Positions 20,719 to 33,129 of a stretch of 64,000 nt of DNA are shown here, in pieces. The first letter of the stretch is position 1. Every line of letters starts with the position of its first letter. A program made the translations under genes and the position numbers. The notes below the pieces were generated by a model. That model saw only the letters and a list, made by a program, of their open reading frames with translations, ran no database searches and was not told where the DNA came from. The stretch is taken from assembly GCA_024036415.1 (NCBI GenBank), contig JAMWET010004979.1, forward strand, positions 1-64,000. The letters are read 5' to 3'. The stretch is from Prochilodus magdalenae (Eukaryota; Chordata; Actinopteri; Characiformes; Prochilodontidae).

Positions 20719-22672
20719 GTATACATGAGGAGTGATATATGTCTGATCAGTGATACGAGGGGTGATATACATGAGGAGTGATATATGTCTGATCAGTGAT
20801 ACGAGGGGTGATATACATGAGGAGTGATATATGTCTGATCAGTGATACGAGGGGTAATATACATGAGGAGTGATATATGTCTGATCAGTGATACGAGGGG
20901 TGATATACATGAGGAGTGATATATGTCTGATCAGTGATACGAGGGGTAATATACATGAGGAGTGATATATGTCTGATCAGTGATACGAGGGGTGATATAT
21001 CGTCTGATGAGGAGTGAGGAGTATGTGTCTGATACAGGGGTGATACGAGGGGTGATATAAATGGATAATATATCATGAGGCGTGATATATGTCTGATCAG
21101 TGATACGAGGGGTAATGTATGACATAACGAGGAGTGATATATGTCTGATCAGTGATAAGAGGAGTGATATAAGTCAGATCAGTGATACGAGGGGTGATAT
21201 ATGTCTGATCAGTGATACGAGGGGTGATATATGTCTGATCAGTGATACGAGGGGTGATATACATGAGGAGTGATATATGTCTGATTAGTGATATGAGGAG
21301 TGATATATGTCTGATCAGTGATACGAGGGGTGATATATGTCTGATCAGTGATATGAGGAGTGATATATACGAGGGGTGATGTATGTCTGATCAGTGATAT
21401 GAGGAGTGATATATGTCTGACCAGTGATATGAGGGGTGATATATGTCTGATCAGTGATACGAGGGGTGATATATGTCTGATCAGTGATATGAGGAGTGAT
21501 ATATGTCTGATCAATGATACGAGGGGTGATATATGTCTGATCAGTGATACGAGGGGTGATATACATGAGGAGTGATATATGTCTGATCAGTGATATGAGG
21601 AGTGATATATGTCTGATCAGTGATACGAGGGGTGATATATGTCTGATCAGTGATATGAGGAGTGATATGTCTGATCAGTGATACGAGGGGTGATATATGT
21701 CTGATCAGTGATACGAGGGGTGATATATGTCTGATCAGTGATATGAGGAGTGATATATGTCGAGATATCTGAGGGGTGATATGTCTGATCAGTGATATGA
21801 GGAGTGAGTATATATCCCTCTGATCAGTGATACGAGGGGTGATATATGTCTGATTGATACGAGTGATATATGTCTGACAGTGATATGAGGAGTGATATGA
21901 TGATATACGAGGGGGTGATACGAGGGGTGATATATGTCTGATCAGTGATACGAGGGGTGATATATGTCTGATCAGTGATATGAGGAGTGATATATGTCTG
22001 ATCAGTGATACGAGGGGTGATATATGTCTGATCAGTGATATGAGGAGTGATATATGTCTGATCAGTGATATGAGGAGTGATATATGTCTGATCAGTGATA
22101 CGAGGGGTGATATATGTCTGATCAGTGATACGAGGGGTGATATATGTCTGATCAGTGATATGAGGAGTGATATGTCTGATCAGTGATACGAGGGGTGATA
22201 TATGTCTGATCAGTGATACGAGGAGTGATATATGTCTGATCAGTGATATGAGGAGTGATATATGTCTGATCAGTGATACGAGGGGTGATATATGTCTGAT
22301 CAGTGATACGAGGGGTGATATATGTCTGATCAGTGATATGAGGAGTGATATATGTCTGATCAGTGATACAAGGGGTGATATATGTCTGATCAGTGATACG
22401 AGGAGTGATATAGGACTGATCAATGACATGAGGAGTGATATATGTCTGATCAGTGATATGAGGAGTGATATGTCTGATCAGTGATACGAGGAGTGATATA
22501 TGTCTGATCAGTGATACGAGGGGTGATATATGTCTGATCAGTGATACAAGGGGTGATATATGTCTGATCAATGACATGAGGAGTGATATATGTCTGATCA
22601 GTGATACGAGGAGTGATATATGTCTGATCAATGACATGAGGAGTGATATATGTCTGATCAGTGATACGAGGA

Positions 22673-22678
<6 letters not shown>
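20719..22678. repeat. 30-bp minisatellite, about 63 unit equivalents
   Basis: The unit is TGATATATGT + CTGATCAGTG + ATACGAGGGG, with a second type ending ATATGAGGAG. The period is exactly 30 (for example 21181 and 21211). The left part alternates with a longer form containing an extra ATACATGAGGAG piece. Because 30 is divisible by 3, every frame stays open for long runs on both strands (repeating peptides such as LISDTRGDIC). These are artefacts of the repeat. Each unit has the palindrome CTGATCAG. Confidence 0.96.
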
Positions 22679-22713
<35 letters not shown>

Positions 22714-22730
22714 GTATATGTATATATGAT
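22679..22730. repeat. (TA)n and (TATATG)n microsatellite
   Basis: A pure TA run is followed by TATATG copies, directly abutting the end of the 30-bp array. Confidence 0.95.
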
Positions 22731-22855
22731 CATGTGTGTCTGTTCTTCGGTCCTGTTAGAGAATCATCTCAGATGGAGGTGAAGAATGGAGTGGGTGTGT
22801 CCAACAGTATTTGGGTCTGTGTATTACTCTATATGGGTTCTTAGGAGGAAGATTC

Positions 22856-23190
22856 TACTCTATTCTATTCTATTCTATTAGATTAGATTAGATTAGATTA
22901 GATTAGATTAGATTAGATTAGATTAGAGTATATTAAAATAGATGAGATTACAGTATATTATATTACATTAGATTAGAACAGATTAGATTAGATGACATTA
23001 GACTAGATTACGTTAGATTAGATTATAGTAGATTAGATTACATGCGATTATATTAGATTATATGAAATTAGATTAGATTATAGTAGGTTATATTAGAGCA
23101 GATTATAGTAGGTTAGATTATATGAGATTAGATTGCATTAGATTTCATTAGATTAGATTAGATGAGATTAGATTAGATTATTATATTGGA
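22856..23190. repeat. (TATTC)n then (GATTA)n pentanucleotide array
   Basis: Four TATTC copies switch abruptly to a pure (GATTA)n run to about 22925, then to decayed copies (gattaga, gatgaca, gattata) until 23190. It is noncoding. Confidence 0.92.
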
Positions 23191-23735
23191 AGGCTTGTAT
23201 CTTTGAAAATCACACTTCTCTGCTTCATATATTTTAAAATAGACCTTCAAAGAACAGTTACCGATCTCACAGAGCTGCAGAACATTCTGGATCACCACAC
23301 ACCCAGGAGAGGACGTGGTGGAGGTGCTGGAGCTAAAATATTCGGACTGTTCAAACAGCTTTCTTAATAACACAGACTTTATTCATATAGTCTATCCGGG
23401 TTCTTCTTTCGAAGATTAGTTCCAGTCGGGTTCTAGCACAGATTTACTGGAGCACCCTGAGCTCTTTAACTCACCTGATAAAACTTTTAGTACTTCCAGT
23501 GAGTTCATTTATGTGTACGCTGTTTTTCCTGGTGCCTAATTATTACCACAGACCTTCACCTTTCCCTGACTAAGACTCTCTTTCACTCGGAGGGGAATTC
23601 CACCCGACTTCCTTCGATTTCAACCACCAAACACCTGTTATTAAAGCAGAGGCCTCTGCAGCGTCACACCGTCTACTTAATTAAACAGTTATGATGTAAA
23701 CAGAGTCACTCAGAGTCTGCCTTCTACACAAACCT
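23191..23735. other. Unique intergenic sequence
   Basis: No gene or array is recognised. A TAATTATTACC word near 23536 and TTAATTAAAC near 23678 are the only notable motifs. Confidence 0.4.
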
Positions 23736-24118
23736 ACCTAGTCAGATCCGTCCACAGTGGTGGTGAAGGTAACCAGACGTCCCCCTCTAAAAGCTCCCTC
23801 ACAGGAAGTTCCTACATGAGGTGGTTCTGAATACGCTGCCTGATGTCTGAGACGCTGTTTATGATAGTGTGGAGAAGATCTCAGCCTTAAACTCCATTCA
23901 TGGTGGAGGGATACATGCTGCAGGGCGCTGTGAGGTCAAATAGTCCCCCACAGGGAACTTAGTGTTTCCAGGTTTTCCAGATTTTCATCACCAACATTCC
24001 ATACACACTCAGAAGACACGTGCAGGTTCACTGGTGGTGTCTATATGTGTGTTCTAGACTTGGAGAACCTTGGTTCCCATTACCACCACTGTAAAGAACT
24101 TCTGAACCATCTCACTCG
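23736..24118 (+). repeat. Dispersed repeat, copy 1
   Basis: This stretch matches the reverse complement of 62350-62685 over some 300 bases. Shared words include GGTGGTGAAGGTAACCAGAC, GATGTCTGAGACGCTGTTTA, CTCAGCCTTAAACTCCATTC, GCAGGGCGCTGTGAGGTCAA and TCTATATGTGTGTT. It is an interspersed element of unknown family with no coding capacity. Confidence 0.85.
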
Positions 24119-24770
24119 GAATGTCTTTGATTCAGTAACGGAATCAGTGGGATTCCCGTTTCCCAGAGAGAGAACAGTTCCTGCTAGTAAGGTTCTGATA
24201 TCTGCAGAGTTCTTCTGAAACAGTGAGAATCAGTAGGCATGTCCAGACGTTGTGGCTGCTCCTGTAAAAGAGCCCGAGGGTTTTCCACGGCTACCTGACT
24301 TTTCCTGCTCCCATTAAAGCAGAGGGAGGGAAATCCCCCTCTTTTCCTCACGGGACACTTCACAGACCAGACAGAAACCGTCCGAGTTTCCGCCTCGGGC
24401 CCTGGGGGAAGCTGTGCTCCTCATAACGGGCCTGACACCCAGGTGAGGGAGCCCTGTTAGCAGGTATGTGCTAGCTGGTAGCTCCCAGCTCCGGCGTGAG
24501 AGAACATCCCATCCAGAAAGTGTGAAGATTAGCACGGCCCTGCAGCTCCACCCAATAACCATATAAATAGGAGACAATGGCCTTAATCACAGCCCGAGAC
24601 CTCCCGCCTTCACTTTCCTCTCAGCCCAGAATGTCTACCTGAAACGTCTACCACACAGCCGTCTCCACACGCAGGAGCTTCCCGGTCCTACTGTGGAAAC
24701 ATCATCCAGAAGCTCCATGAGATCTCCACACAGATACACACACAAACATCAACACAGATATACAAACAGT
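24119..24770. other. Unique intergenic sequence
   Basis: There is no gene. Positions 24300-24620 have regulatory-like motifs and are listed separately. The last 100 bases are ACACA-rich and lead into the 43-bp array. Confidence 0.4.
24300..24620. promoter_or_regulatory. Candidate regulatory block
   Basis: GCTCCCATTAAAGCAG, GGGAAATCCCCCT (NF-kB-like), ACCATATAAATAGGAG (MEF2/SRF-like), GACAATGGCC (SOX-like) and CCTTAATCACAG occur without repeats. This is inference from motif density. Confidence 0.25.
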
Positions 24771-26052
24771 ATCCAGAACATCTTTACAGCTCAGCTGATC
24801 TACAGCACTGGAGCTGGAGAATAACTGTACAGCTCAGCTGAGCTACATCACTGGAGCTGGAGAATAACTTTACAGCACTGGAGCTGGAGAATAACTGTAC
24901 AGCTCAGCTGAACTACAGCACTGGAGCTGGAGAATAACTTTACAGCACTGGAGCTGGAGAATAACTGTACAGCTCATCTGAACTACAGCACTGGAGCTGG
25001 AGAGTAACTGTACAGCTCAGCTGAGCTACAGCACTGGAGCTGGAGAATAATTGTACAGCACTGGAGCTGGAGAATAACTGTACAGCTCAGCTGAACTACA
25101 GCACTGGAGCTGGAGAATAACTGTACAGCTCAGCTGAACTACAGCACTGCAGCTGGAGAATAACTGTACAGCTCAGCTGATCTACAGCACTGGAGCTGGA
25201 GAATAACTGTACAGCTCAGCTGATCTACAGCACTGGAGCTGGAGAATAACTGTACAGCTCAGCTGAACTACAGCACTGGAGCTGGAGAATAACTGTACAG
25301 CTCAGCTGAACTACAGCACTGGAGCTGGAGAATAACTGTACAGCACTGGAGCTGGAGAATAACTGTACAGCTCAGCTGAACTACAGCACTGGAGCTGGAG
25401 AATAACTGTACAGCTCTGCTGAACTACAGCACTGCAGCTGGAGAATAACTGTACAGCTCAGCTGAACTACAGCACTGGAGCTGGAGAATAACTGTACAGC
25501 TCAGCTGAACTACAGCACTGGAGCTGGAGAATAACTGTACAGCTCTGCTGAACTACAGCACTGCAGCTGGAGAATAACTGTACAGCTCAGCTGAACTACA
25601 GCACTGGAGCTGGAGAATAACTGTACAGCTAAGCTGAGCTACAGCACTGGAGCTGGAGAATAACTGTACAGCTCAGCTGAACTACAGCACTGGAGCTGGA
25701 GAATAACTGTACAGCTCAGCTGAACTACAGCACTGGAGCTGGAGAATAACTGTACAGCTCAGCTGAACTACAGCACTGGAGCTGGAGAATAACTGTACAG
25801 CTCAGCTGAACTACAGCACTGGAGCTGGAGAATAACTGTACAGCTCAGCTGAACTACAGCACTGGAGCTGGAGAATAACTGTACAGCTAAGCTGAACTAC
25901 AGCACTGGAGCTGGAGAATAACTGTACAGCTAAGCTGAACTACAGCACTGGAGCTGGAGAATAACTGTACAGCTCAGTTGAACTACAGCACTGGAGCTGG
26001 AGAATAACTGTACAGCTCAGCTGAGCTACAGCACTGGAGCTGGAGAATAATT
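24771..26052. repeat. 43-bp minisatellite, about 30 copies with short variants
   Basis: The unit is CTGTACAGCTCAGCTGAAC + TACAGCACTGGAGCTGGAGA + ATAA. The period is 43 (25261, 25304). Several shorter units lack the CAGCTCAGCTGAACTA part. Each full unit has two 8-bp palindromes (CTGTACAG and TCAGCTGA). Confidence 0.96.
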
Positions 26053-26090
26053 GGACTAAAGACCACTGTGTTCTCCATACAGGCAGATCA

Positions 26091-26107
26091 GGCGCCCTCT
26101 GCTGTTG
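26091..26107 (-). promoter_or_regulatory. CTCF-like motif
   Basis: The minus strand reads ACAGCAGAGGGCGCCTG, a good fit to the vertebrate CTCF core (CAGCAGAGGGCGC). It lies just right of the 43-bp array. Occupancy is unknown. Confidence 0.45.
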
Positions 26108-26297
26108 AAGAAGAGTACAGTGAGTTCGGAGAGCAGTCACACCTCTGTTTACACATATCACCCCGTTCACACCTCAGGAGCTTTTGATGTTGAGGGACTG
26201 AGGAGGTATTTGATGTGTAATGGTGTTGCAGTTAACAGCGTGAAGATCTTTAGAGACTGAAACTCAGGCACGGAGGTGTGAGAGGTGCTTACAGGGG

Positions 26298-26341
26298 GGA
26301 GAGAGAGAGAGAGAGAGACAGAGAGAGAGAGAGAAAGAGAT
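26298..26341. repeat. (GA)n microsatellite
   Basis: Dinucleotide run with two minor interruptions. Confidence 0.93.
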
Positions 26342-26394
26342 CTTAGCACTTCGCAAGCTTTAGTGTAGAAAGTTCTAATCATCCCCTCCACACT

Positions 26395-26918
26395 CCGTAT
26401 ATACAGTGTGCGGGTGTGGTGCAGTAGTACAGTTATGTATGTGTATGGTGGTGTGTATTGTGTATATACGGTGTGTGGGTGTGGTGCAGTAGTACAGTTA
26501 TGTATGTGTATGGTGGTGTGTATTGGGTATATAGGGTGTGCGGGTGTTGTGCAGTAGTCAAGTTATGTATGTGTATAGCGGTGTGTATTGTGTATATACG
26601 GTGTGTGGGTGTGGTGCAGTATTCCAGTTATGTATGTGTATAGAGGTGTGTACTGCGTATATAGGGTGTGCGGGTGTTGTGCAGTAGTCCAGTTATGTAT
26701 GTGTATGGCGGTGTGTATTGGGTATATACAGTGTGTGGGTGTGGTGCAGTAGTCCAGTTATGTATATTTATGGCGGTGTGTACTGGATATATGTGGTGTG
26801 TGGGTGTGGTGCAGTAGTCCAGTTATGTATGTGTATGGCGGTGTGTATTGTGTATATAGGGTGTGCAGGTGTTGTGCAGTAGTCCAGTTATGTATGTGTA
26901 TGGCAGTGTGTATATACA
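26395..26918. repeat. 65-bp minisatellite, about 8 copies
   Basis: The unit contains GTGTGGGTGTGGTGCAGTAG, CAGTTATGTATGTGTATGG and GGTGTGTATTGTGTATATA. The period is about 65 (26406, 26471). It passes directly into the 47-bp array on its right, which shares the GTGTGTATTGGGTATATA part. Confidence 0.9.
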
Positions 26919-27738
26919 GTGTGCGGGTGTTTATTGTTTATTGCGGGGTGTATTGGGTATATACAGTGTGCGGGTGTTTATTGTTTATTGCGGTGTGTAT
27001 TGGGTATATACAGTGTGCGGGTGTTTATTGTTTATTGCGGTGTGTATTGGGTATATACGGTGTGCGGGTGTTTATTGTTTATTGCGGTGTGTATTGGGTA
27101 TATACGGTGTGTGGGTGTTTATTGCGGTGTGCGGGTGTTTATTGTGTATTGCGGTGTGTATTGGGTATATATGGTGTGCGGGTGTTTATTGTGTATTGCG
27201 GTGTGTATTGGGTATATACGGTGTGCGGGTGTTTACTGTGTATTGCGGTGTGTATTGGGTATATATGGTGTGCTGGTGTTTATTGTTTACTGTGGTGTGT
27301 ATTGGGTATATACGGTGTGTGGGTGTTTATTGCGGTGTGCGGGTGTTTATTGTGTATTGCGGTGTGTATTAGGTATATATGGTGTGCGGGTGTTTATTGT
27401 TTACTGTGGTGTGTATTGGGTATATACGGTGTGCGGGTGTTTACTGTGTATCGCGGTGTGTATTGGGTATATATGGTGTGCTGGTGTTTATTGTTTACTG
27501 TGGTGTGTATTGGGTATATACGGTGTGTGGGTGTTTATTGCGGTGTGCGGGTGTTTATTGTGTATTGCGGTGTGTATTGGGTATATATGGTGTGCGGGTG
27601 TTTATTGTGTATTGCGGTGTGTATTGGGTATATACGGTGTGCGGGTGTTTATTGTGTATTGCGGTGTGTATTGGGTATATACGGCGTGCGGGTGTTTATT
27701 GCGGTGTGCGGGTGTTTATTGCGGTGTGTATTGTGTTT
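26919..27738. repeat. 47-bp minisatellite derived from the 65-bp array
   Basis: The unit is GTGTGCGGGTGTTTATTG + TTTATTGCGGTGTGTATTGG + GTATATACG-like. Successive starts fall at 26917, 26964, 27011 and 27058. Short 20-23 base partial units occur. Three overlapping open frames (up to 355 codons) are readings of the same array in rotating frames, since 47 is not divisible by 3 and the unit lacks plus-strand stops. Confidence 0.93.
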
Positions 27739-28210
27739 TATTAAATTCTCTGGATATTTGCTTGACCTTGACTCCAGCGTCAGGACGAATGACGAATGCG
27801 TTATCTTTAACAGTGTTGGTGATGAAGTGATATATTTACCAACCTCTCAAACAAACAAACACTGAGCTACAATCACCCCCAAGCAGTGCCAAACCCAACA
27901 CGCCTGATGAGTGACGGAGCAGCCAGAAGCTTTTGCATCACGTTAAGTGAGAAGATGAGTTAATGAGAGGGGTCTGTTGTTTAAAGGTCCTCCTCTGGAA
28001 CTCAGAGGCACCTGGAGACCCTTTTGAAGTGTGTTCACGTTGTTGAGGTGAACAAAGGAATTCTGTCATTGTTGTACAAACCCATTTCCAAAAACAGTGT
28101 GTGAAACGCGTAACAGAAAGCAGGGGTTAGGACGTTCTGTTTGATTTAGATCTGAGGTTTTATCTTACGAGCTTCGTTTATATGTTAATACACTCTCATA
28201 TATACCAATA
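27739..28210. other. Unique intergenic sequence
   Basis: No gene, element or array is recognised. Confidence 0.45.
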
Positions 28211-29165
28211 CATTCAGTAAACATATAGTACAGTACAGTGTGGTATAGTATAGTGCAGTGTAGTTCAATATAATATAGTGTTGTATAGTGTAGTATGTTA
28301 CAGTATAGTATAACATTGTAGTGTAGTGTGTGGTATAGTATATTAATACAGCATATAATTGTAGTGTAGTATACTAGTGTGGCATAGTATACTATAATAT
28401 AATATGGGGTAATATAGCATGTAATAGTAGAGTGTGGTATATAGTATAGTATAGTAAAGTATAGTATAGTATAGTACAGTACAATGTAGTATAGTATAGT
28501 ATAGTATAGTATAGTATAGTATAGTATAGTGTAGTATAGTGTAGTATAGCATATTGATTTCTTAGATTAATTAATTATTATAGTATATATTATATTATAG
28601 TATGGTGTGATATATCACGTAATATTGTAGTGTGGCATAGTGTCGTGGTATGGTATAGTATAGTATAATGTAGTATAGTAAAGTATAGTATAGTACAGTA
28701 CAGTACAGTACAATGTAGTATAGTATAGTATAGTATAGTATAGCATAGCATAGCATAGCATAGCATAGTATAGTCGGGTATAGTATAGTATAGTATAGTA
28801 TAGTATAGTATAGTATAGTATAGTATAGTATAGTATAGTATAGTATAGCATGTTGATTTCTTAGATTGATACATTATTATTATAGTATATATTATATTAT
28901 AGTATGGTGTGATATAGCACGTAATAGTGTAGTGTGGCATAGCGTCATAGTATAGTATAGTATAGTATAGTATAGTATAGTATAGTATAGTATAGTACAA
29001 TGTAGTATAGTATTGTATACTACAGTACAATATAGTATAGTATAGTATAGTATAGTATAGTATAGTATAGTATAGTATAGTATAGTATAGTATAGTATAG
29101 TGTAGTATAATGTGGTATAGTATTGTGTAGTATAGTATACTGCTGTATAGTATAGTATGGTGAAG
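28211..29165. repeat. (TATAG)n pentanucleotide array with a higher-order copy
   Basis: Long pure TATAG runs alternate with decayed parts. A 100-base non-TATAG spacer (starting TTGATTTCTTAGATT) occurs at 28554 and again at 28853, an offset of 299, so the array has expanded at two scales. It is noncoding. Minus-strand open frames are repeat artefacts. Confidence 0.93.
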
Positions 29166-30129
29166 TCACATTGAAAGTGTTGAGTTATTTCAGTTTCTAG
29201 TCTTTATTATGAACCCTGCGTCTATATGATACTCTAACTGTATAACAGTTTAGTGGTATATGGTTATATAACTTCAGATATTTGTGCAGAATCATTAATA
29301 CTTATACTACTGACCACATGGTGTCATTTGGATTATCACTGAACTTAAATAAATATGAACTTATGGAATTCATATAAATCAGACGTGTTAGAGAGGCACC
29401 TGTGATGCGGCCTACGTGTGCGGTACGGAGGTGATTACTGCGGATGGCGTGGTGTGGTGGTGAGCTGCAGCTTAAGCTCAGTTTAATTAGAACTGAGAGA
29501 CACACATGGCTAAGTCATTCACTTTGTCAGTGCTGAGCTATTGTCTGCCCCGCTCTGGTGGTGTTAACCCTCAGATACCCCCCATATTTACCCCCACCCT
29601 CCCACACACACCCCATCCTGTGGAGAGCCTACCTCAGTGTATCAGTGACAGGGTCAGCCAGCGGGGGGGTTTATCATTAGCATTAGCAGGGCTCAGCCTG
29701 TCCTGGGTCAGTTCCAGTAATTAGCCCACAAAGGGCGTTCCAGGCCATCCCACTGCTTTTCCCACACGCTCCACACTGCGCATTCCAAACACAGGCTGCA
29801 ATCTCCTCACCCTCAGCACGCAAATTACTGAGCAGGGCCATTCTTCGCTGCACTGTAATTGCATTTTAGTGCTGGTTTTATTGGAGCCGGCCGCCGTGAG
29901 CACCCACCCACCCACACAGAGCTCCACAGGAATGCCATTGACAAGCACTGAGGGTAAATAGATGATTCCGAGGCTTCTACTGGGATTGAGCGGTTAGGAT
30001 TTATAAGGAATTAGAGAATATGTGTAGGGCTCCGTCTTCTTTCAGCTCATTCTGTCCACACCATCTCGTCAGCACATCAAACTGTTTGCCCCTCTGTGAT
30101 GCAATCAGGACGTTGAAATGCCATTAGGA
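29166..30129. other. Unique intergenic island
   Basis: There is no gene. A candidate regulatory block at 29440-29990 is listed separately. Confidence 0.45.
29440..29990. promoter_or_regulatory. Candidate intergenic enhancer
   Basis: Non-repetitive block with CAGCTTAAGCTCAG, GTTTAATTAGAAC, CATTAGCATTAGC, CACGCAAATTACTGAG, CTGTAATTGCATTTTAG (octamer-like) and GGTTTTATTGG. The density of homeodomain/POU-like words between AT-poor segments resembles conserved noncoding elements. Conservation is untested. Confidence 0.3.
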
Positions 30130-30720
30130 GCTCTGATCCAGGATCAGCTTCCGAGATGAGTCAGTGGTAATGTACTACAAAGCCGAAAGTACGTGGAGGA
30201 GCTCGGTGACTTCAGACATGGCTCTGTCATAGGATACCACCTTGAGGTCAGTTCATGACATGTCCGCTCTGCTAGAGCTGCCCTGGACAGCTGTAAGTGC
30301 TGTGATGTTAAAATGGAAGCGTCCAGAAGCAACAGCAGAGGACCATGCAAACTCACAACAGGGTGCTGAAGGGTGTCGCATCACTACGGAGCTCCAAACC
30401 CGCTCTGGAAGCAACAGCAGCACTAGATCTGAGCTGGACCAGGAGCTTCCAGAACTGGGCCTCCATCACTGAGTAGCTGTACACAAGCCTGAGATCACTA
30501 TGCTCAATGCCGAGCATCATCTGGAGCGGTGTAAAGCTCCACTGGACTCTGAAGCTCCTGGTCTCAAGTCCCTTGAAGCCACTGGACACCTTTGGGATGA
30601 ACTGGGACGTTGATTGTGAGCCAGGATTCCGAGTCTGTCTGACCTCACAACTGCTCCTGAAACTACATGGACACAAGTTCCCACAGACACACTCCAAAAT
30701 AAGCTGGATCTAGAATAGGA
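30130..30720 (+). pseudogene. Internally deleted Tc1 transposon relic
   Basis: The order of words follows a Tc1 transposase gene. The 5' part has GCTCTGTCATAGGATACCAC and, further on, GGAGCGGTGTAAAGCTCCAC and TGGACTCTGAAG. After a jump come CACTGGACACCTTTGGGATG, GAACTGGGAC and GTCTGACCTCACAACTGC, which belong to the C-terminal part. The middle, with the first catalytic aspartates, is missing and stops interrupt all frames. No terminal inverted repeats were identified. Confidence 0.75.
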
Positions 30721-31150
30721 TATCCGACGAGATCTATATCTCCATTCCTTTGTCGATTTTTACTGTGAATGCATCGTTTGATCACATGACCTGCCGTTCA
30801 CACTGTGTGGGAATTTCGTGATGAATGGACCGACAGAAAGACGTCCGGTTCCATTGACTTACATTACAGCTAATGGAGGTTTTTGGGCTCTCCTGTAAAG
30901 GTGCTGCTTTGGGGATACCTGTTTTTCTTTGGACAGTGACTGACAGATAGAGACTGAGCACTCATTGGGATGGCGGATCTTGTTGGGTTAGAACACCGGT
31001 CTTGTTCCCGCCACACACCAGTGACCTCACTCCTAAAACACGGGAAGAAGAGTTGCTCTGCAAAACAGCATCTTTAAATGCAGCACATGGATTCTGCTGT
31101 TGTGTCATAATCATTCCATATGTCTGTTCATCCCACGGCACTGATCACCT
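30721..31150. other. MITE-like dispersed sequence and unique flank
   Basis: Words such as GTGAATGCATCG, TTCACACTGTGTGGGAATTT and CGTGATGAATGGACC resemble the shorter stretch near 20625-20690 and are probably a decayed non-autonomous element. The rest shows nothing. Confidence 0.4.
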
Positions 31151-32935
31151 GACCTAAAAAACTACACTGTGGTACTTAACTGAAGTGTACTTAGTATACC
31201 TCCTTGTACACATGAGTACTGTACTGAAACTGTTCTATACTCGATATACTAACTATGTACATATTATACAACCGTGTACTCATGAGTACTGTACTGGAAG
31301 TGTTCTATACTCGATATACTAACTATGTACATATTATACCACCGTGTACTCATGAGTACTGTACTGAAAGTGTTCTATACTCGATATACTAACTACGTAC
31401 TTAGTATACCTCCTTGTACTCATGAGTACTGTACTGGAGTGTTCTATACTTGATATACTAACTACGTACTTAGTATACCACCGTGTACTCATGAGTACTG
31501 TACTGGAAGTGTTCTATACTCAATATACTAACTATGTACTTAGTATACCTCCTTATACTCATGAGTACTGTACTGGAAGTGTTCTATACTCGATATACTA
31601 ACTATGTACTTAGTATACCACCGTGTACTCATGAGTACTGTACTGAAAGTATTCCATACTCGATATACTAACTACATACTTAGTATACCTCCTTGTACTC
31701 ATGAGTACTGTACTGAAAGTGTTCCATACTCGATATACTAACTACGTACTTAGTATACCTCCTTATACTCATGAGTACTGTACTGAATGTACTGTATACT
31801 CTATATACTAACTATGTACTTAGTATACCTCTTTATACTCATAAGTACTGTACTGGAAGTGTTCTATACTCGATATACTAACTATGTACTTAGTATACCT
31901 CCTTGTACTCATGAGTACTGTACTTAAAGTGGTATTTACTCGATATACTAACTATGTACGTAGTATACCTCCTTATACTCATAAGTACTGTACTGAAAGT
32001 GTTCTATACTCGATATACTAACTATGTACTTAGTATACCTCCTTGTACTCATGAGTACTGTACTGAAAGTGTTCTATACTCGATATACTAACTACGTACT
32101 TAGTATACCTCCTTGTACTCATGAGTACTGTACTGAAAGTGTTCTATACTCGATATACTAACTACGTACTTAGTATACCTCCTTATACTCATGAGTACTG
32201 TACTGAAAGTGTTCTATACTCGATATACTAGCTACATACTTAGTATACCTCCTTGTACTCATGAGTACTGTACTGAAAGTAAAGGATATACTCTATACTT
32301 GATACCTCCTTGTACTGACTACTGTACTAGAATTCTATACCTCCTTGTAACTCATGTATCCCTCCTTATACTCTGTACTACTGAAGGAATTCTATACTCG
32401 ATATACTAACTACGTACTTAGTATCCCTCCTTATACTCATGAGTACTGTACTGAAAGTGTTCTATACTCTATATATACTACTTAACTACCTCCTTGTACT
32501 TAGTACTGTACTGAAAGTGTTCATACTCGATATACTAACTCATGATACCTCCTTGTACATGTACTGTACTGAAAGTGTTCTATACTCGATATACTAACTA
32601 CGTACTTAGTATACCTCCTTATACTCATGAGTACTGTACTGAAAGTGTTCTATACTCGATATACTAACTACGTACTTAGTATACCTTCCTGTACTCATGA
32701 GTACTGTACTGAAAGTGTTCTATACTCGATATACTAACTACGTACTGCACTTAGTATACTAAATATAATCACTAGTGATATTATCCCTCCTTATGTTACT
32801 GTACTCTATAATATATACTAACTACGGACTTAGTACCTTGAACTGAGTACTGTACTGAAAGTGTTCTATACTCAATATACTAACTACGTACTGCACTTAG
32901 TATACTAAATATAATCACTAGTGATATTAAACATG
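31151..32935. repeat. 70-bp minisatellite, about 25 copies
   Basis: The unit is TATACTCGATATACTAACTA + CGTACTTAGTATACCTCCTT + GTACTCATGAGTAC + TGTACTGAAAGTGTTC. The period is 70 (31681, 31751). Each intact unit carries the 14-bp perfect palindrome GTACTCATGAGTAC. The section 32280-32580 is scrambled by small deletions. Confidence 0.95.
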
Positions 32936-33129
32936 TACTGTAATAGAACAGACTGTACTGAACTGTACTTTTCTGAGACACACTGAGATTCACTTAAAGA
33001 CACTTCAGTACATATTAAAGTACATTTATAGTACATTATAATATTACTTTATTAGACTACTTTACTTTGCTACTATTAGTATTTTATTACTATTACTAAT
33101 ATTATATATATTATATATACTTATATATA

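Noticed and set aside
21824..22733. Frames encoding TYITPRITDQ/LISDTRGDIC repeats
   Set aside because: A 30-bp unit divisible by 3 keeps all frames open. There is no gene context.
26798..27865. Cys/Val/Tyr-rich open frames of up to 355 codons
   Set aside because: Three overlapping frames give the same 47-residue repeat in rotated register, as expected from a stop-free 47-bp unit.
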